Positions 45,517 through 53,822 of a stretch of DNA of 64,000 nt are shown one piece after another. Origin of the DNA: CALBRZ01 sp964511065 (GTDB lineage: Bacteria > Planctomycetota > Planctomycetia > Pirellulales > S012-138). A model generated the notes under the pieces. The model did not search any database, was not told the DNA's origin, and saw only the letters and a list, made by a program, of their open reading frames with translations. The DNA is taken from NCBI GenBank assembly GCA_964511065.1, contig CAZEEG010000014.1, positions 4,312 to 68,311 on the forward strand, given 5' to 3'. A program made the position numbers and the translations under genes. Positions within the stretch are counted from its first letter, which is position 1; every line of letters begins with the position of its first letter.

Positions 45517-46341
45517 TCAGAACTGGTGGCCGGGCTGGGGACCGTTCTGGGTTTGGGTCAGAATTTCCGGCCCTTCTTCGGTCATCAGAATCGTGTGCTC
45601 GAACTGGGCCGAGAGTTTGCCGTCGGCGGTGCGGACCGTCCAACCGTCGGTCGGATCGAGCACCGTCTTGTGGACGCCCTCGTTAATCATCGGCTCAATC
45701 GTAAAGCACATGCCCGGCTCGATCCGCTTGCGGTACCCGGGGTGCGGGTAGTGCGGGATGCCTGGTTCCTGGTGGAACCGCCGACCGATGCCGTGCCCTT
45801 GGTACTCGGTCACGACCGAGAAACCGCAGCTATGGGCGTGGCGTTCGATGGCGCGGCCGATGTCATTGATCCGGCCGTGCGGCCCGATCGCCTGGATTCC
45901 CAGATGCAGACATTCAAAGGTGCATTGGACCAGCCGTCGGGCGGTTTCGGAAACCTGGCCGACCAGGATCGTTTCTGACTGGTCGCCGTGCCAACCATCG
46001 ACAATCGTGGTGAGGTCGATGTTGACGATGTCGCCCACTTTCAGCACCTGGTCGTCGCGGGGGATGCCGTGGCAGACCACTTCGTTGATGCTGGTGCAGG
46101 TCGACTTGGGAAAGTTGAGGTATCCCAGCGTCGCCGGTGTATGGCCGTGGTCCAGCGTGTACTCGTGAACCAGGCGGTTGATTTCGCCCGTGGTGATGCC
46201 CGGCTGGACATAAGGGCGGATGAAGTCCATCAGTTGGGCATTGAAGCGCCCAGCGGCGCGCATGCCGTCCCGTTCATGTTCCAGGAGTAGCAAGCTGTTT
46301 CTCACGCGGCGCTGGCCGCCACTACGGAAAACTCGAGTCAT
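45517..46341 (-). CDS. map: Methionine aminopeptidase
   Basis: A 274-residue type I methionine aminopeptidase that removes initiator Met from nascent proteins, using a two-metal site. The metal ligands are in order: VCHGIP (His), VNIDLTTIVDGWHGD (two Asp), GHGIGRRFHQEPGIPHY (His), FTIEPMINEG (Glu) and SAQFEHTILM (Glu). A short N-terminal extension of about 20 residues (RVFRSGGQRRVRNSL) precedes the core. The start ATG at 46341 is 32 bases after the start point predicted from the good promoter at 46381-46410. The gene is convergent with aspartate kinase. Confidence 0.95.
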   Translation of the reverse strand: MTRVFRSGGQRRVRNSLLLLEHERDGMRAAGRFNAQLMDFIRPYVQPGITTGEINRLVHEYTLDHGHTPATLGYLNFPKSTCTSINEVVCHGIPRDDQVLKVGDIVNIDLTTIVDGWHGDQSETILVGQVSETARRLVQCTFECLHLGIQAIGPHGRINDIGRAIERHAHSCGFSVVTEYQGHGIGRRFHQEPGIPHYPHPGYRKRIEPGMCFTIEPMINEGVHKTVLDPTDGWTVRTADGKLSAQFEHTILMTEEGPEILTQTQNGPQPGHQF

Positions 46342-46380
46342 AAGGGGATAGGCCTTTGGAATAGGATCAAGGGCCGCATT

Positions 46381-46410
46381 ATTGTCACCAACGCATGGTC
46401 AAGCTGTCAA
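46381..46410 (-). promoter_or_regulatory. Sigma70-type promoter of map
   Basis: On the minus strand, a perfect TTGACA at 46410-46405, an 18-bp spacer, and GACAAT at 46386-46381. The start site would be near 46374. Confidence 0.5.
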
Positions 46411-46461
46411 ACCCAGGCCCAAGGACACAGGGACTCTTAGCGCGCCCCCGCTTTCCGGCAA

Positions 46462-46512
46462 CGCAGTGTCCTTCGCAGCGCAGTGTCCTTCGCAGCATAG
46501 TGTCCTTGCATG
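46462..46512. repeat. 17-bp tandem repeat, about three copies
   Basis: CGCAGTGTCCTTCGCAG at 46462-46478 and 46479-46495 exactly, and a degenerate third copy at 46496-46512. The inverse AAGGACAC stands upstream near 46420. Confidence 0.8.
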
Positions 46513-46937
46513 GTGTCCTGGAAAGCAGGTGGTACTTTGGCAGCACGTGAGGCCATGGTAGCAGGCGGCGTGCCAGCAGCATCCTCCGCCGCGCGGCTTC
46601 GCCCGTCACCAGCGCCGCCACTCTCGGACGGCCCCCTCACGGGGCGCGGGGCCGCTCCACCTCGGCACGGCACACCACGGCGATCCGCGACGCAGGTTCG
46701 GCGCACCTAACAGCGATGTATCGGCACTGTATTAGTATAAACCTCAGGCAACGCCGCGGCTTGGCCGGATTCTTCAGGAAAAGCCGCGGCCGGCCCGCCC
46801 CCGGTTGGGCTACTGCCGTGGCAGGAAGCTGAGGGTGCGTCCCCAAGCTGCCATCTGGGTGGGTTCCATGGATTGTGGGGGCCAAGTGTCCGGTCGTCGT
46901 ACGAACCGGCCGCGAACCGTCGTCTTTTCGGTGCAAC

Positions 46938-46998
46938 CCGCGCCATTTCGGCGGACCGGTTCGATCTGCAGCGAGCATGCACTGTGCCCGCAGCCATC
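46938..46998 (+). repeat. Intergenic repeat copy C (diverged)
   Basis: It aligns without gaps to the core of copy A (10329-10389), with roughly 43 of 60 bases the same by eye; CATTTCGGCGGACCGG is exact. The second hairpin is degenerate. Confidence 0.5.
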
Positions 46999-47152
46999 GC
47001 TGGGGTGGCACCCGCCCACAAGAGCCACAAGGGGGGGCCTGCAGCGGCGGGGCACCCGCGGTTAGTTCCTTTGCGGCTATTGGGCTGGGCGCGTGCCCCC
47101 CTGCCAGCAGGCTCGACACCCGGGGCGCGCACCCTGGCACGGCCGCCGCGAT

Positions 47153-47182
47153 TTGTTACAACGTATCCGTCGTTGGCATATT
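47153..47182 (+). promoter_or_regulatory. Possible promoter of the UxaC-like gene
   Basis: TTGTTA at 47153-47158, an 18-bp spacer, then CATATT at 47177-47182. It is 27 bp before the ATG at 47209. Confidence 0.4.
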
Positions 47183-47208
47183 TGGTTCCGACCGTCAGGG
47201 TTGTTTTG

Positions 47209-48501
47209 ATGTCGCTAGAACTTCGCACTCGGCTGTTCAACGAACTGGACCAGCTGGAGATCATCGATCCCCATACGCACATCAACGCCCACCAACCAGC
47301 ATCCAGCACGCTGGCCGACATCCTCGGCTATCACTACTACACCGAGTTGGCCCACTCGGCTGGCATGCCGCGCGAGGAGATCGAGGAACCGGATCTGGAT
47401 CCCAAGGAGAAGGTGCGACGGCTGGTTCACAAGCTGGCACCGCTGGACAACACGGTGCAGTACAGTTGGCTGATTGAGATGCTTCAGGTGTTCTTCGGCT
47501 TCGAGCACGACCGTCTCACGCCGGAGAATTGGGAAGCGATCTACGACACCTCCGCCGCCAAGATGGCCCAACCGACTTGGGAAGACGAAGTCCTCCGCAC
47601 CAGCCGCCTCACCGGCGTGTTCTTGACCAACGACTTTGACGACCCGCTGGAAGGCTTCGATACCAACCGCTACATCCCATGCCTGCGGACCGATGATCTC
47701 GTGTTTCACCTGGCCAAGTCGCAGGTGCGCGAGCGGCTGGAGCGGTCGTCGAATGTTTCGATCTCCGACAGCACCACCTTGCGCAACGCCTTGAATGCGC
47801 TGTTTGAGCGGTTTGTCAGCCGCGGCGCCAGGGCGTGCGCCATCTCGCTGCCGCCGGATTTCGCGCCGGAGGCATCGCACGACCGGGCCGCCGCCGATGC
47901 CGCGGTGGACGCCGTCTGGCGGCAAGGGCAAGAAGCCGCGCCCGAGCAGCGGGCCCGGCTCAGCCAGCACGTTTTTTGGACCTTGGCCGAATTGTGCAGC
48001 GAGCATGGCCTGCCGTTCGACCTGATGATCGGCGTGAACCGCGCCGTCTACCCGGCCGGGGTCTACCAGGGCCAGGATTTGTACGACAGCCGGGTTTCAC
48101 TGATCCAGTACCGCGAGTTGTTCAACGCTTTCCCGAAGGTGACATTTCCGATCTCCGTGCTGGCCAGCGTGACCAACCAGGAACTGACCAGCTACGCGTG
48201 GATCTTCCCCAACGTGGTCACCAACGGGCATTGGTGGTACAGCAACACGCCGACGTTTATCGAGCACGACGCGGCCGCCCGATTGGAAGCCGTCCCGCGC
48301 ACCAAGCAGATTGGCTACTACAGCGACATGTACAAGCTGGAGTTCGCCCTGCCCAAGTTTGCGATGTACAAGCGGATTCTGGCCAAAATTCTGGCCGAGA
48401 AATTCGTGATTGACCGCGGCTGGAGCGAAGAACGCGCCCTGGCGCTGGGCACCCAGGTGCTGCGCGACAATACCGAGTGCGTCTTCCCTGCCCAAGCGTA
48501 A
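47209..48501 (+). CDS. UxaC/amidohydrolase-type metal-dependent protein
   Basis: A 430-residue TIM-barrel protein with N-terminal metal motif IIDPHTHIN (His22 and His24), typical of the amidohydrolase/uronate isomerase superfamily. Other conserved stretches are WLIEMLQVFFGF, HVFWTLAELCSEHGLPFDLM, and the C-terminal VVTNGHWWYSNTPTF plus IGYYSDMYKLEFALPKFAMY, which fit the glucuronate isomerase side of the family. If so, it would interconvert a uronate and its keto form. Full uronate pathway genes are not nearby, so specificity is open. The ATG at 47209 is preceded by AGGG; the long frame upstream crosses repeats and is rejected. Confidence 0.85.
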   Translation: MSLELRTRLFNELDQLEIIDPHTHINAHQPASSTLADILGYHYYTELAHSAGMPREEIEEPDLDPKEKVRRLVHKLAPLDNTVQYSWLIEMLQVFFGFEHDRLTPENWEAIYDTSAAKMAQPTWEDEVLRTSRLTGVFLTNDFDDPLEGFDTNRYIPCLRTDDLVFHLAKSQVRERLERSSNVSISDSTTLRNALNALFERFVSRGARACAISLPPDFAPEASHDRAAADAAVDAVWRQGQEAAPEQRARLSQHVFWTLAELCSEHGLPFDLMIGVNRAVYPAGVYQGQDLYDSRVSLIQYRELFNAFPKVTFPISVLASVTNQELTSYAWIFPNVVTNGHWWYSNTPTFIEHDAAARLEAVPRTKQIGYYSDMYKLEFALPKFAMYKRILAKILAEKFVIDRGWSEERALALGTQVLRDNTECVFPAQA

Positions 48502-48602
48502 GGTAGCGCGCCTACCCCTGGCCGAATTGCCGGCGCGAAAGCAGGCACCGTGCCGGCGCCATTTGCCCATGGGCACACCGTCGTAAGCAAAGGTTGTATT
48601 TC

Positions 48603-48630
48603 ATCGGCCGGTGAAACCAGCCCTATCGGC
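48603..48630. repeat. 28-bp direct repeat, copy 1
   Basis: Exactly repeated at 48685-48712 (82-bp period). It contains GGCCGGT/ACCAGCC, an imperfect inverted repeat around GAA. It lies between the convergent UxaC-like gene and recG. Confidence 0.75.
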
Positions 48631-48684
48631 AACCATCCCCAGTACACCAGGTGCCGGGCCGCGGGCATTCGGTGTGGCTACGTA

Positions 48685-48712
48685 ATCGGCCGGTGAAACC
48701 AGCCCTATCGGC
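48685..48712. repeat. 28-bp direct repeat, copy 2
   Basis: Second exact copy of 48603-48630, ending 22 bp from the recG stop. Confidence 0.75.
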
Positions 48713-48734
48713 CGCACAGTCGTCGCACGCACGG

Positions 48735-50813
48735 TTAACCGACGTCGCCCAATTCCAGCACCCGGCCGTACCGGCGCAGCACCATCCGCCGCAGCAGGGC
48801 AAACTGCGGATTGGCCAGGCCAGGATCGGCGTCGACCAGTTGCTGCGCGTTGCGGCGGGCTTCCTCCAGGAATACGCGGTCGCGGACCAAATCGGCAATG
48901 TACAGCGGCGGCATGCCGTGCTGCTGGGTACTGAACAGGTTGCCTGGTCCGCGGAGCTTGAAGTCGAGTTCGGCCAGTTCAAAGCCGTCGATGGAGGCCA
49001 CAAACGCTTCGAGCCGAGCGAGTGCTTCTTCGCTTTGCGGATCGGCGAACAGGCCGCAGATACCTGGATGCGTTCCGCGGCTGACACGGCCCCGCAACTG
49101 GTGCAACTGCGAGAGGCCAAAACTCTCGGCCGCCTCGATCGCCATCAGCGTGGCGTTGGGCACATCGACGCCCACCTCCACCACGGTCGTGCAGACCAGC
49201 ACCTGAATCTCGCCGCGGCGGAAGGCCGCCATGTTGGCTTCTTTCTCCTCGGGCGGCATGCGGCCGTGAACCATGCCCAGCCGGAATGCTTCCAACTCGC
49301 CGTTGGATAGCGATTCAAACCGTTCCTCGACACTGGCCGGGTTATCGTCGGCCTGTTCCACCCGGGGCGTCACCACGTACCCTTGCCGTCCTTCGCGAAG
49401 CTTGGCGCGAAAGAACTCCCACCACGACTCGCGTTTCTCTTCCGGCACCAGGTAGGTTTTCACGCCCTTGCGGCCCGGCGGGCGGTCGCGCAGCAGCGAT
49501 ACATCCAGGTCGCCGAATTGGGTCATGCTGATCGTGCGCGGGATGGGCGTGGCCGTCATCACCAGGTAATGCGGCTGCAGACCGCCGCCACGCAGCACAG
49601 CCCGCTGCTTCACGCCGAACTTGTGCTGCTCGTCGATCACCACCAGGGTGAGCCTGGCGAACTGCACGCCTTCTTGAACCAGGGCCTGCGTGCCAACCAC
49701 CACATCGATCTCGCCCGCTGCCAAGGCAGCCAATGTCTGCTGGCGCTGGCTGGCCGTGAGACTGCCCGAGAGCAGCCCTAACCGGACCTGGCTGCGGCGG
49801 AGCAGGCGCGTGAGCGTGTCAAAATGCTGCCGGGCGAGCACTTCCGTCGGCGCCATCAAGGCCGCCTGGCATCCGTGAGCGACCGCCAACAGCATGGCGT
49901 ACACGGCCACGACGGTCTTGCCGCTCCCCACATCGCCCTGCAACAGCCGATTCATCGGGCGATCGCGGGCCATGTCCGAGGCCACCGTTGCCACCACCTC
50001 GCGCTGCCCGGCGGTCAGTTCAAACGGGAACAACCGCAGGATGCGGGCCTTGATCTTGGCCGTGGCCGGCAGCGGTACGGCCAACTGCTGCGCGGTCATC
50101 TGCCGCCGTAGCGCCAGCCCAAGCTGCATTACCAGCAGTTCCTGATAAATGAACCGCCGCCGTGCCGCCTGCAGGTTCTCCATCGACGTGGGGAAGTGTA
50201 CCTGCGGCAACGCTTCCTTCAGCGGCCAAAGCTGGTGCGCCTGAAGATACTCGGCGGGAAACACCTCTTCGAGATCGTCCAGGTACGTTTCCAGGGCGTG
50301 CTGTACCGCGCGGCGAACGTGCTGTTGTTTCAGCCCTTCGCACAGTGGGTAGATGGGCAGGATTTCGCCGCCTGCTTCATCGCCATCGGGGAGCCACTGC
50401 ACGCGAGGATGCGCCATCTCCCAGGCCATCCCCCGATCTTGCACCTTGCCCGAGAACACCACGGTTTGCCCGGTGCGAAACTTCTGCCGCAGCCAGGCCT
50501 GGTTGAACCAGACGCCGCGGACGTGCCCCTGTCCTTGGCGAATAAGTACGCCGGTGATGGTTCCGTTGGCGATGGCACGCTGCTCGATGTCTTCAACGGT
50601 GCCCACCACGCTGACCGTGGCCCCGTCTTCAAACTCGCCAATCTCGCGCAGGTCGGAGAGGTCCTGGTAATCGCGAGGGAAATGGAATAACAGCTCGGCG
50701 GCGTTCCGGATCCCCAACTTCTGAAATAGCGGCGCGCGGTCTGGCCCAACGCCCTTGATGTACTTGATCGGCGTGGCAAGTCGCTGGTTGGAAGTGGACG
50801 CAGTGCCCGACAT
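48735..50813 (-). CDS. recG: ATP-dependent DNA helicase RecG
   Basis: A 692-residue branch-migrating helicase that remodels stalled replication forks and Holliday junctions. It has the N-terminal wedge/OB domain (about 80-200: GATVSVVGTVEDIE), then superfamily 2 motifs: I GDVGSGKTVVAVYA, Ia LMAPTEVLARQH, II VVIDEQHKFGVKQR, III MTATPIPRT, V VEVGVDVPNATLM and VI QLRGRVSRG. C-terminal TRG-like residues (FKLRGPGNLFSTQQHG) are present. Length is normal. The ATG at 50813 (MSGTASTSNQRLATPIKYIKG) is chosen; the frame is open to 51539 but overlaps a NADAR gene on the other strand. Confidence 0.96.
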   Translation of the reverse strand: MSGTASTSNQRLATPIKYIKGVGPDRAPLFQKLGIRNAAELLFHFPRDYQDLSDLREIGEFEDGATVSVVGTVEDIEQRAIANGTITGVLIRQGQGHVRGVWFNQAWLRQKFRTGQTVVFSGKVQDRGMAWEMAHPRVQWLPDGDEAGGEILPIYPLCEGLKQQHVRRAVQHALETYLDDLEEVFPAEYLQAHQLWPLKEALPQVHFPTSMENLQAARRRFIYQELLVMQLGLALRRQMTAQQLAVPLPATAKIKARILRLFPFELTAGQREVVATVASDMARDRPMNRLLQGDVGSGKTVVAVYAMLLAVAHGCQAALMAPTEVLARQHFDTLTRLLRRSQVRLGLLSGSLTASQRQQTLAALAAGEIDVVVGTQALVQEGVQFARLTLVVIDEQHKFGVKQRAVLRGGGLQPHYLVMTATPIPRTISMTQFGDLDVSLLRDRPPGRKGVKTYLVPEEKRESWWEFFRAKLREGRQGYVVTPRVEQADDNPASVEERFESLSNGELEAFRLGMVHGRMPPEEKEANMAAFRRGEIQVLVCTTVVEVGVDVPNATLMAIEAAESFGLSQLHQLRGRVSRGTHPGICGLFADPQSEEALARLEAFVASIDGFELAELDFKLRGPGNLFSTQQHGMPPLYIADLVRDRVFLEEARRNAQQLVDADPGLANPQFALLRRMVLRRYGRVLELGDVG

Positions 50814-51089
50814 GGTTCCGACGGCGAAAGGTTGCCCTTGCAGTGCAAGCCGAGGTCTGCCCGGCCCGATCATTTTATCAAATGCGTTCGGCGCGGAGCG
50901 AGCCGTGAATTGGGCGATCCGGCGGTCCGAGGGCAAAAAGGTTGGCAGCCGCCCGTAGATTGCGTGTCCACCGGGGCGGAACCTTTCGGATATCCCACTG
51001 TCAGAGGTCAGGCTGCCCGCCCCCCGGAGCAGGAACTCGCCGAGAAGCCGGCCTGAAATCCCGGGCCAGGGATACGAGGAGCAGCCTCG

Positions 51090-51524
51090 ATGATTCGATT
51101 TTATTCCAAGACTCCGGACTTTGCCTGGCTCTCCAACTTCGCGGACAGCCCATTTGAGATCGACGGGGTACGGTGGCCGAGCGTCGAGCATTTTTACCAG
51201 GCGCAGAAGTTCGACAGTCCCGAGGTCCAAGCGTTGATCCGCAAGGCCGAAACACCGCAGCAGGCGCGCAAGGCCGGACGTAATAGCTCGATTCCCATCC
51301 GCGAGGATTGGGAGGAGATCAAAGAGGATGTGATGCGCACAGCGGTTGCCGCGAAGTTTGCAGCCCACCCGCACCTGCGGGAGCAACTGCTCGCCACCGG
51401 CGAGGAAGAACTCGTCCATCACTCGGCCAGCGACCGGTTCTGGGGACGCACGGCAAGTGGCGAAGGCAACAACCGCCTGGGCGAAATCTTGATGGAACTC
51501 CGCAATCGCCTGCGAACGGAGTGA
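51090..51524 (+). CDS. NADAR-family N-glycosidase-like protein
   Basis: A 144-residue NADAR (YbiA/RibX-like) domain protein. Hallmarks: FAWLSNFADSPFEIDGVRWPS at the N-terminus, VEHFYQAQKF, the central RNSSIPIREDWEEIKEDVM, and SDRFWGRTASGEGNNRLG near the C-terminus. Known members hydrolyse N-glycosidic bonds of riboflavin intermediates or remove ADP-ribose from guanine, and some act with DarT or in phage defence. The ATG has a strong AGGAG nine bases upstream. It is divergent from recG with a 276-bp gap. Which activity this protein has cannot be read from sequence. Confidence 0.94.
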   Translation: MIRFYSKTPDFAWLSNFADSPFEIDGVRWPSVEHFYQAQKFDSPEVQALIRKAETPQQARKAGRNSSIPIREDWEEIKEDVMRTAVAAKFAAHPHLREQLLATGEEELVHHSASDRFWGRTASGEGNNRLGEILMELRNRLRTE

Positions 51525-51633
51525 AGCAAATCCGCTCACGGCACCAGCGAGGAGCCACAGCGCGGAGGGCCATCATGCGCCGGCCAGGCTTGGATCATCG
51601 ATTTCACCATCAGATAACCCCGAGAAAGCCATT

Positions 51634-52068
51634 ATGAACCGAAAGCTTCGTGCGCTACTGTTGATACCTGTCGCCATGCTTTGCTTCCTGCTGGGGTTTG
51701 GGGGCATGGCATACCTGCATGAATCGCGAGGTGCCGCCATCGCGGTCTTGATGGCGGGCCTGGCATCTGGGTTGTCGGTCACGACCATAGCCAATCGGCT
51801 ATGGCAGCAGGGACCGGGCACGCCTCAGACTCCGCAACCCATCCCGGCGAATCACCGGCAATGCGACTGGTGCTGCGATGTGGTGCATGACTCTCGTGGA
51901 AAACTTGTGGCGATGCCTGGCTTTCGCGGGCTACGACTGGTGCCGGTGAACCAATTCGTCTGCCGCCCTTGCATGCGCCGACATCGGAAAATGCAAGCGC
52001 TTGCGGTGCTGAGCGTATTGGGGACGGTGGGTGGGTTCCTGCTGACGTTGTATCTTCTCGTCGGTTAG
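51634..52068 (+). CDS. Small membrane protein with zinc-ribbon-like core
   Basis: A 144-residue protein with three membrane helices: residues about 6-27 (ALLLIPVAMLCFLLGFGG), 33-53 (AAIAVLMAGLASGLSVTTI), and 120-142 (ALAVLSVLGTVGGFLLTLYL). Between the second and third lies a soluble loop with CDWCC and CRPC, a pattern that fits a zinc-ribbon or a redox-active Cys pair. It begins 109 bp after the NADAR gene on the same strand. The start ATG at 51634 fits the first helix. No named family is recognised. Confidence 0.75.
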   Translation: MNRKLRALLLIPVAMLCFLLGFGGMAYLHESRGAAIAVLMAGLASGLSVTTIANRLWQQGPGTPQTPQPIPANHRQCDWCCDVVHDSRGKLVAMPGFRGLRLVPVNQFVCRPCMRRHRKMQALAVLSVLGTVGGFLLTLYLLVG

Positions 52069-52081
52069 GGCCACCGGAATA

Positions 52082-52110
52082 CCGCCTGCGCAGTAAACGT
52101 CCACTGCGTT
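52082..52110 (-). repeat. Hairpin resembling half of the two-hairpin repeat (copy D)
   Basis: In minus orientation it matches the second half of copy A (about 24 of 29 bases), including TGCGCAGGC. CGCAGT (52089-52094) pairs with ACTGCG (52103-52108). Against copy A the stem carries a compensating C-G to T-A change. It sits between convergent genes, touching the sulfatase stop. Confidence 0.5.
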
Positions 52111-53521
52111 ACCGCCCCGCCTCCTGGAGAAGTGGGTCGTCCAGCGCGGCCTGCAACTGCTTTAGCTCGGCCTTGAGCCCAGCAATGCGTCCGGCCTGGG
52201 CTGGGTCGTCGGCAAGGTCGCGTTTCTCCAGCGGATCGGCTGCAAGGTGATACAGCCGAACCTTCTCGATCTGCGGATACCAGATGAGCTTATATCCCTC
52301 CCGGGTAATCATCCGCTGGAAATTCATGTAAGCGCCATAGATGGCATTGCGGCGGGCGGTCGCCTCTCCACGCAGGTGCGGCACCAGGCTTTGAAACTCG
52401 ATTTGCTCGGGAATCTTGGCACCAGCCCAAGCGAGTGTGGTTGGTACCACGTCCTGGAGATAAATGGGGGCGTCGATCCGCTCGCCTGCGGCGATGCCAG
52501 GCCCGGCCACGATGAACGGCACCCGCACGCTATGATCGTACATGTTCTGCTTGCCCAGCAGGCCGTGATGGCCGCAAGCCAACCCGTGATCGGCGGTAAA
52601 GACAATATAGGTATTCTCAGCCTGGCCGCTGGAATCCAGCACATCGAGGATGCGGCCAATTTGCGCATCCAAGTGCGTGATGATGGCATAGTATTCCTGG
52701 CGGTTCACCTTCACTGCATATTCGGTGCGCGGGAAAGGCGCTAACTGCTCGTCGCGAATGCGGTTGCTGCCGATGTCGAAAGGGTACTCGGCCAAGAATG
52801 GCTCTGGCAGCGAGAGTTTTTCCAAGGGGTACTTCGCGACATACTCCCGGGGCGATTGTCGCGGATCGTGCGGCGCGTTGAACGCAATGTACATGAAGAA
52901 GGGCCGCTCGCTGCCGCGAGCCATGCCCAGGTAGTCGATTGCATCGTCGGCTGTCACTTCCGACCAGTGCTTGCCGCCCTGCCAGAACCCGCCGAACTGC
53001 GTATCCCAGGGCTTCCACACGTCCTCCTTGCCTTCCACAGGCCGGTTATAACCCTGCGGTGTTTGGGCGGGCATTCCACCGCGCACGTGTCGCGCGACGT
53101 GGAACACCTGTTGTACATTGGCTCGCACGTGCCACTTGCCGGTGAAGCAGGTTTGATAGCCCTGCGCGGCCAAGAGCTGCGGCCATAACCGGCGCTGCTC
53201 GACCAGGCGGTCCAGGTTCTTTTCCGCCGCCTGGGCTCTCCAAAGGCTGCGGCCCGTATTGAGCATGGTCCGGCTGGCAACGCATACGGCGCCATGCCAT
53301 CCACCCTGGTTGTAGGCGTGAGTGAATGTCACGCCGCGGCGGACCAACCGATCGAGGTTGGGCGTTTGGATCTCGTCGTTGCCTAAAGCTGCGATCGTGT
53401 CGTATGCCTGGTCGTCGGCGAACAGAAACAGGATGTTGGGCGGTTGGGCCTCGGCGGCCGCGGCACGAGCCGCCCAGCCTGGCATGGCCAACACGGCGAT
53501 CAGGATAAGTCGCCAATGCAT
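52109..53521 (-). CDS. Exported sulfatase with CxAxR active-site motif
   Basis: A 470-residue sulfatase of the alkaline-phosphatase superfamily that hydrolyses sulfate esters, here probably of polysaccharides. A Sec signal peptide (residues 1-22, MHWRLILIAVLAMPGWAARA) is followed by the metal site NILFLFADDQAYDT (Asp36/Asp37) and the active-site segment CVASRTMLNTGR with Cys80 to be converted to formylglycine. FTADHGLACGHHGLLGK supplies further metal ligands. The motif is Cys-x-Ala-x-Arg rather than the common Cys-x-Pro-x-Arg, a form accepted by anaerobic radical-SAM maturases (anSME). Length is typical. The ATG at 53521 is fixed by the signal peptide. It is divergent from the MFS gene. Confidence 0.93.
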   Translation of the reverse strand: MHWRLILIAVLAMPGWAARAAAAEAQPPNILFLFADDQAYDTIAALGNDEIQTPNLDRLVRRGVTFTHAYNQGGWHGAVCVASRTMLNTGRSLWRAQAAEKNLDRLVEQRRLWPQLLAAQGYQTCFTGKWHVRANVQQVFHVARHVRGGMPAQTPQGYNRPVEGKEDVWKPWDTQFGGFWQGGKHWSEVTADDAIDYLGMARGSERPFFMYIAFNAPHDPRQSPREYVAKYPLEKLSLPEPFLAEYPFDIGSNRIRDEQLAPFPRTEYAVKVNRQEYYAIITHLDAQIGRILDVLDSSGQAENTYIVFTADHGLACGHHGLLGKQNMYDHSVRVPFIVAGPGIAAGERIDAPIYLQDVVPTTLAWAGAKIPEQIEFQSLVPHLRGEATARRNAIYGAYMNFQRMITREGYKLIWYPQIEKVRLYHLAADPLEKRDLADDPAQAGRIAGLKAELKQLQAALDDPLLQEAGR

Positions 53522-53822
53522 TTCGGGACGCTCCTGGGGGGGAAATGGTGCTGCGCGGCCATCGTACAACGGGAGGCGCTCCCTCACCATAACCAGCTGC
53601 GGGGGTCGCTTACCAGTTGTTAGAGTTCGTGAGCACGCGGAGCACGTTCGCATTTGCCGGAGGGCGTTGAAACGCGTGCGGTCCCTTTTCTCGACGCATC
53701 CACCGTGTTCTCGTCATGCCACGGCGGCAGATGGAACCTTGCACCTGCTGTGCGGGCCTCCTACATTGGCAACGACCAATGAATGGTTCGGCTGCCGAAT
53801 GCTTGCCTGCGAGGTCCGCTGC
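53522..53822. other. Intergenic region, 301 bp
   Basis: The divergent gap between the sulfatase (-) and the MFS carrier (+). No promoter pair or repeat stands out. The overlapping short frames are shadows. Confidence 0.4.

Larger units (their letters stand above)
46342..47208. other. Divergent intergenic region, 867 bp
   Basis: It holds the map promoter, a tandem 17-bp repeat (46462-46512), an inverted GTGTCCTT/AAGGACAC theme from about 46420, copy C of the two-hairpin repeat (46938-46998) and a possible promoter (47153-47182) for the gene at 47209. No gene is seen. Confidence 0.55.

Noticed and set aside
46881..47208. Upstream extension of the UxaC-like protein
   Set aside because: It would translate the intergenic repeat and promoter; homology and the metal motif start from the Met at 47209.
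48603..48712. Possible CRISPR repeats (28 bp, 82-bp period)
   Set aside because: There are only two copies, no third repeat, no cas genes in the window, and the unit is REP-like.
50814..51539. N-terminal extension of RecG
   Set aside because: RecG homology starts just after 50813, and the extension overlaps the NADAR gene on the other strand.
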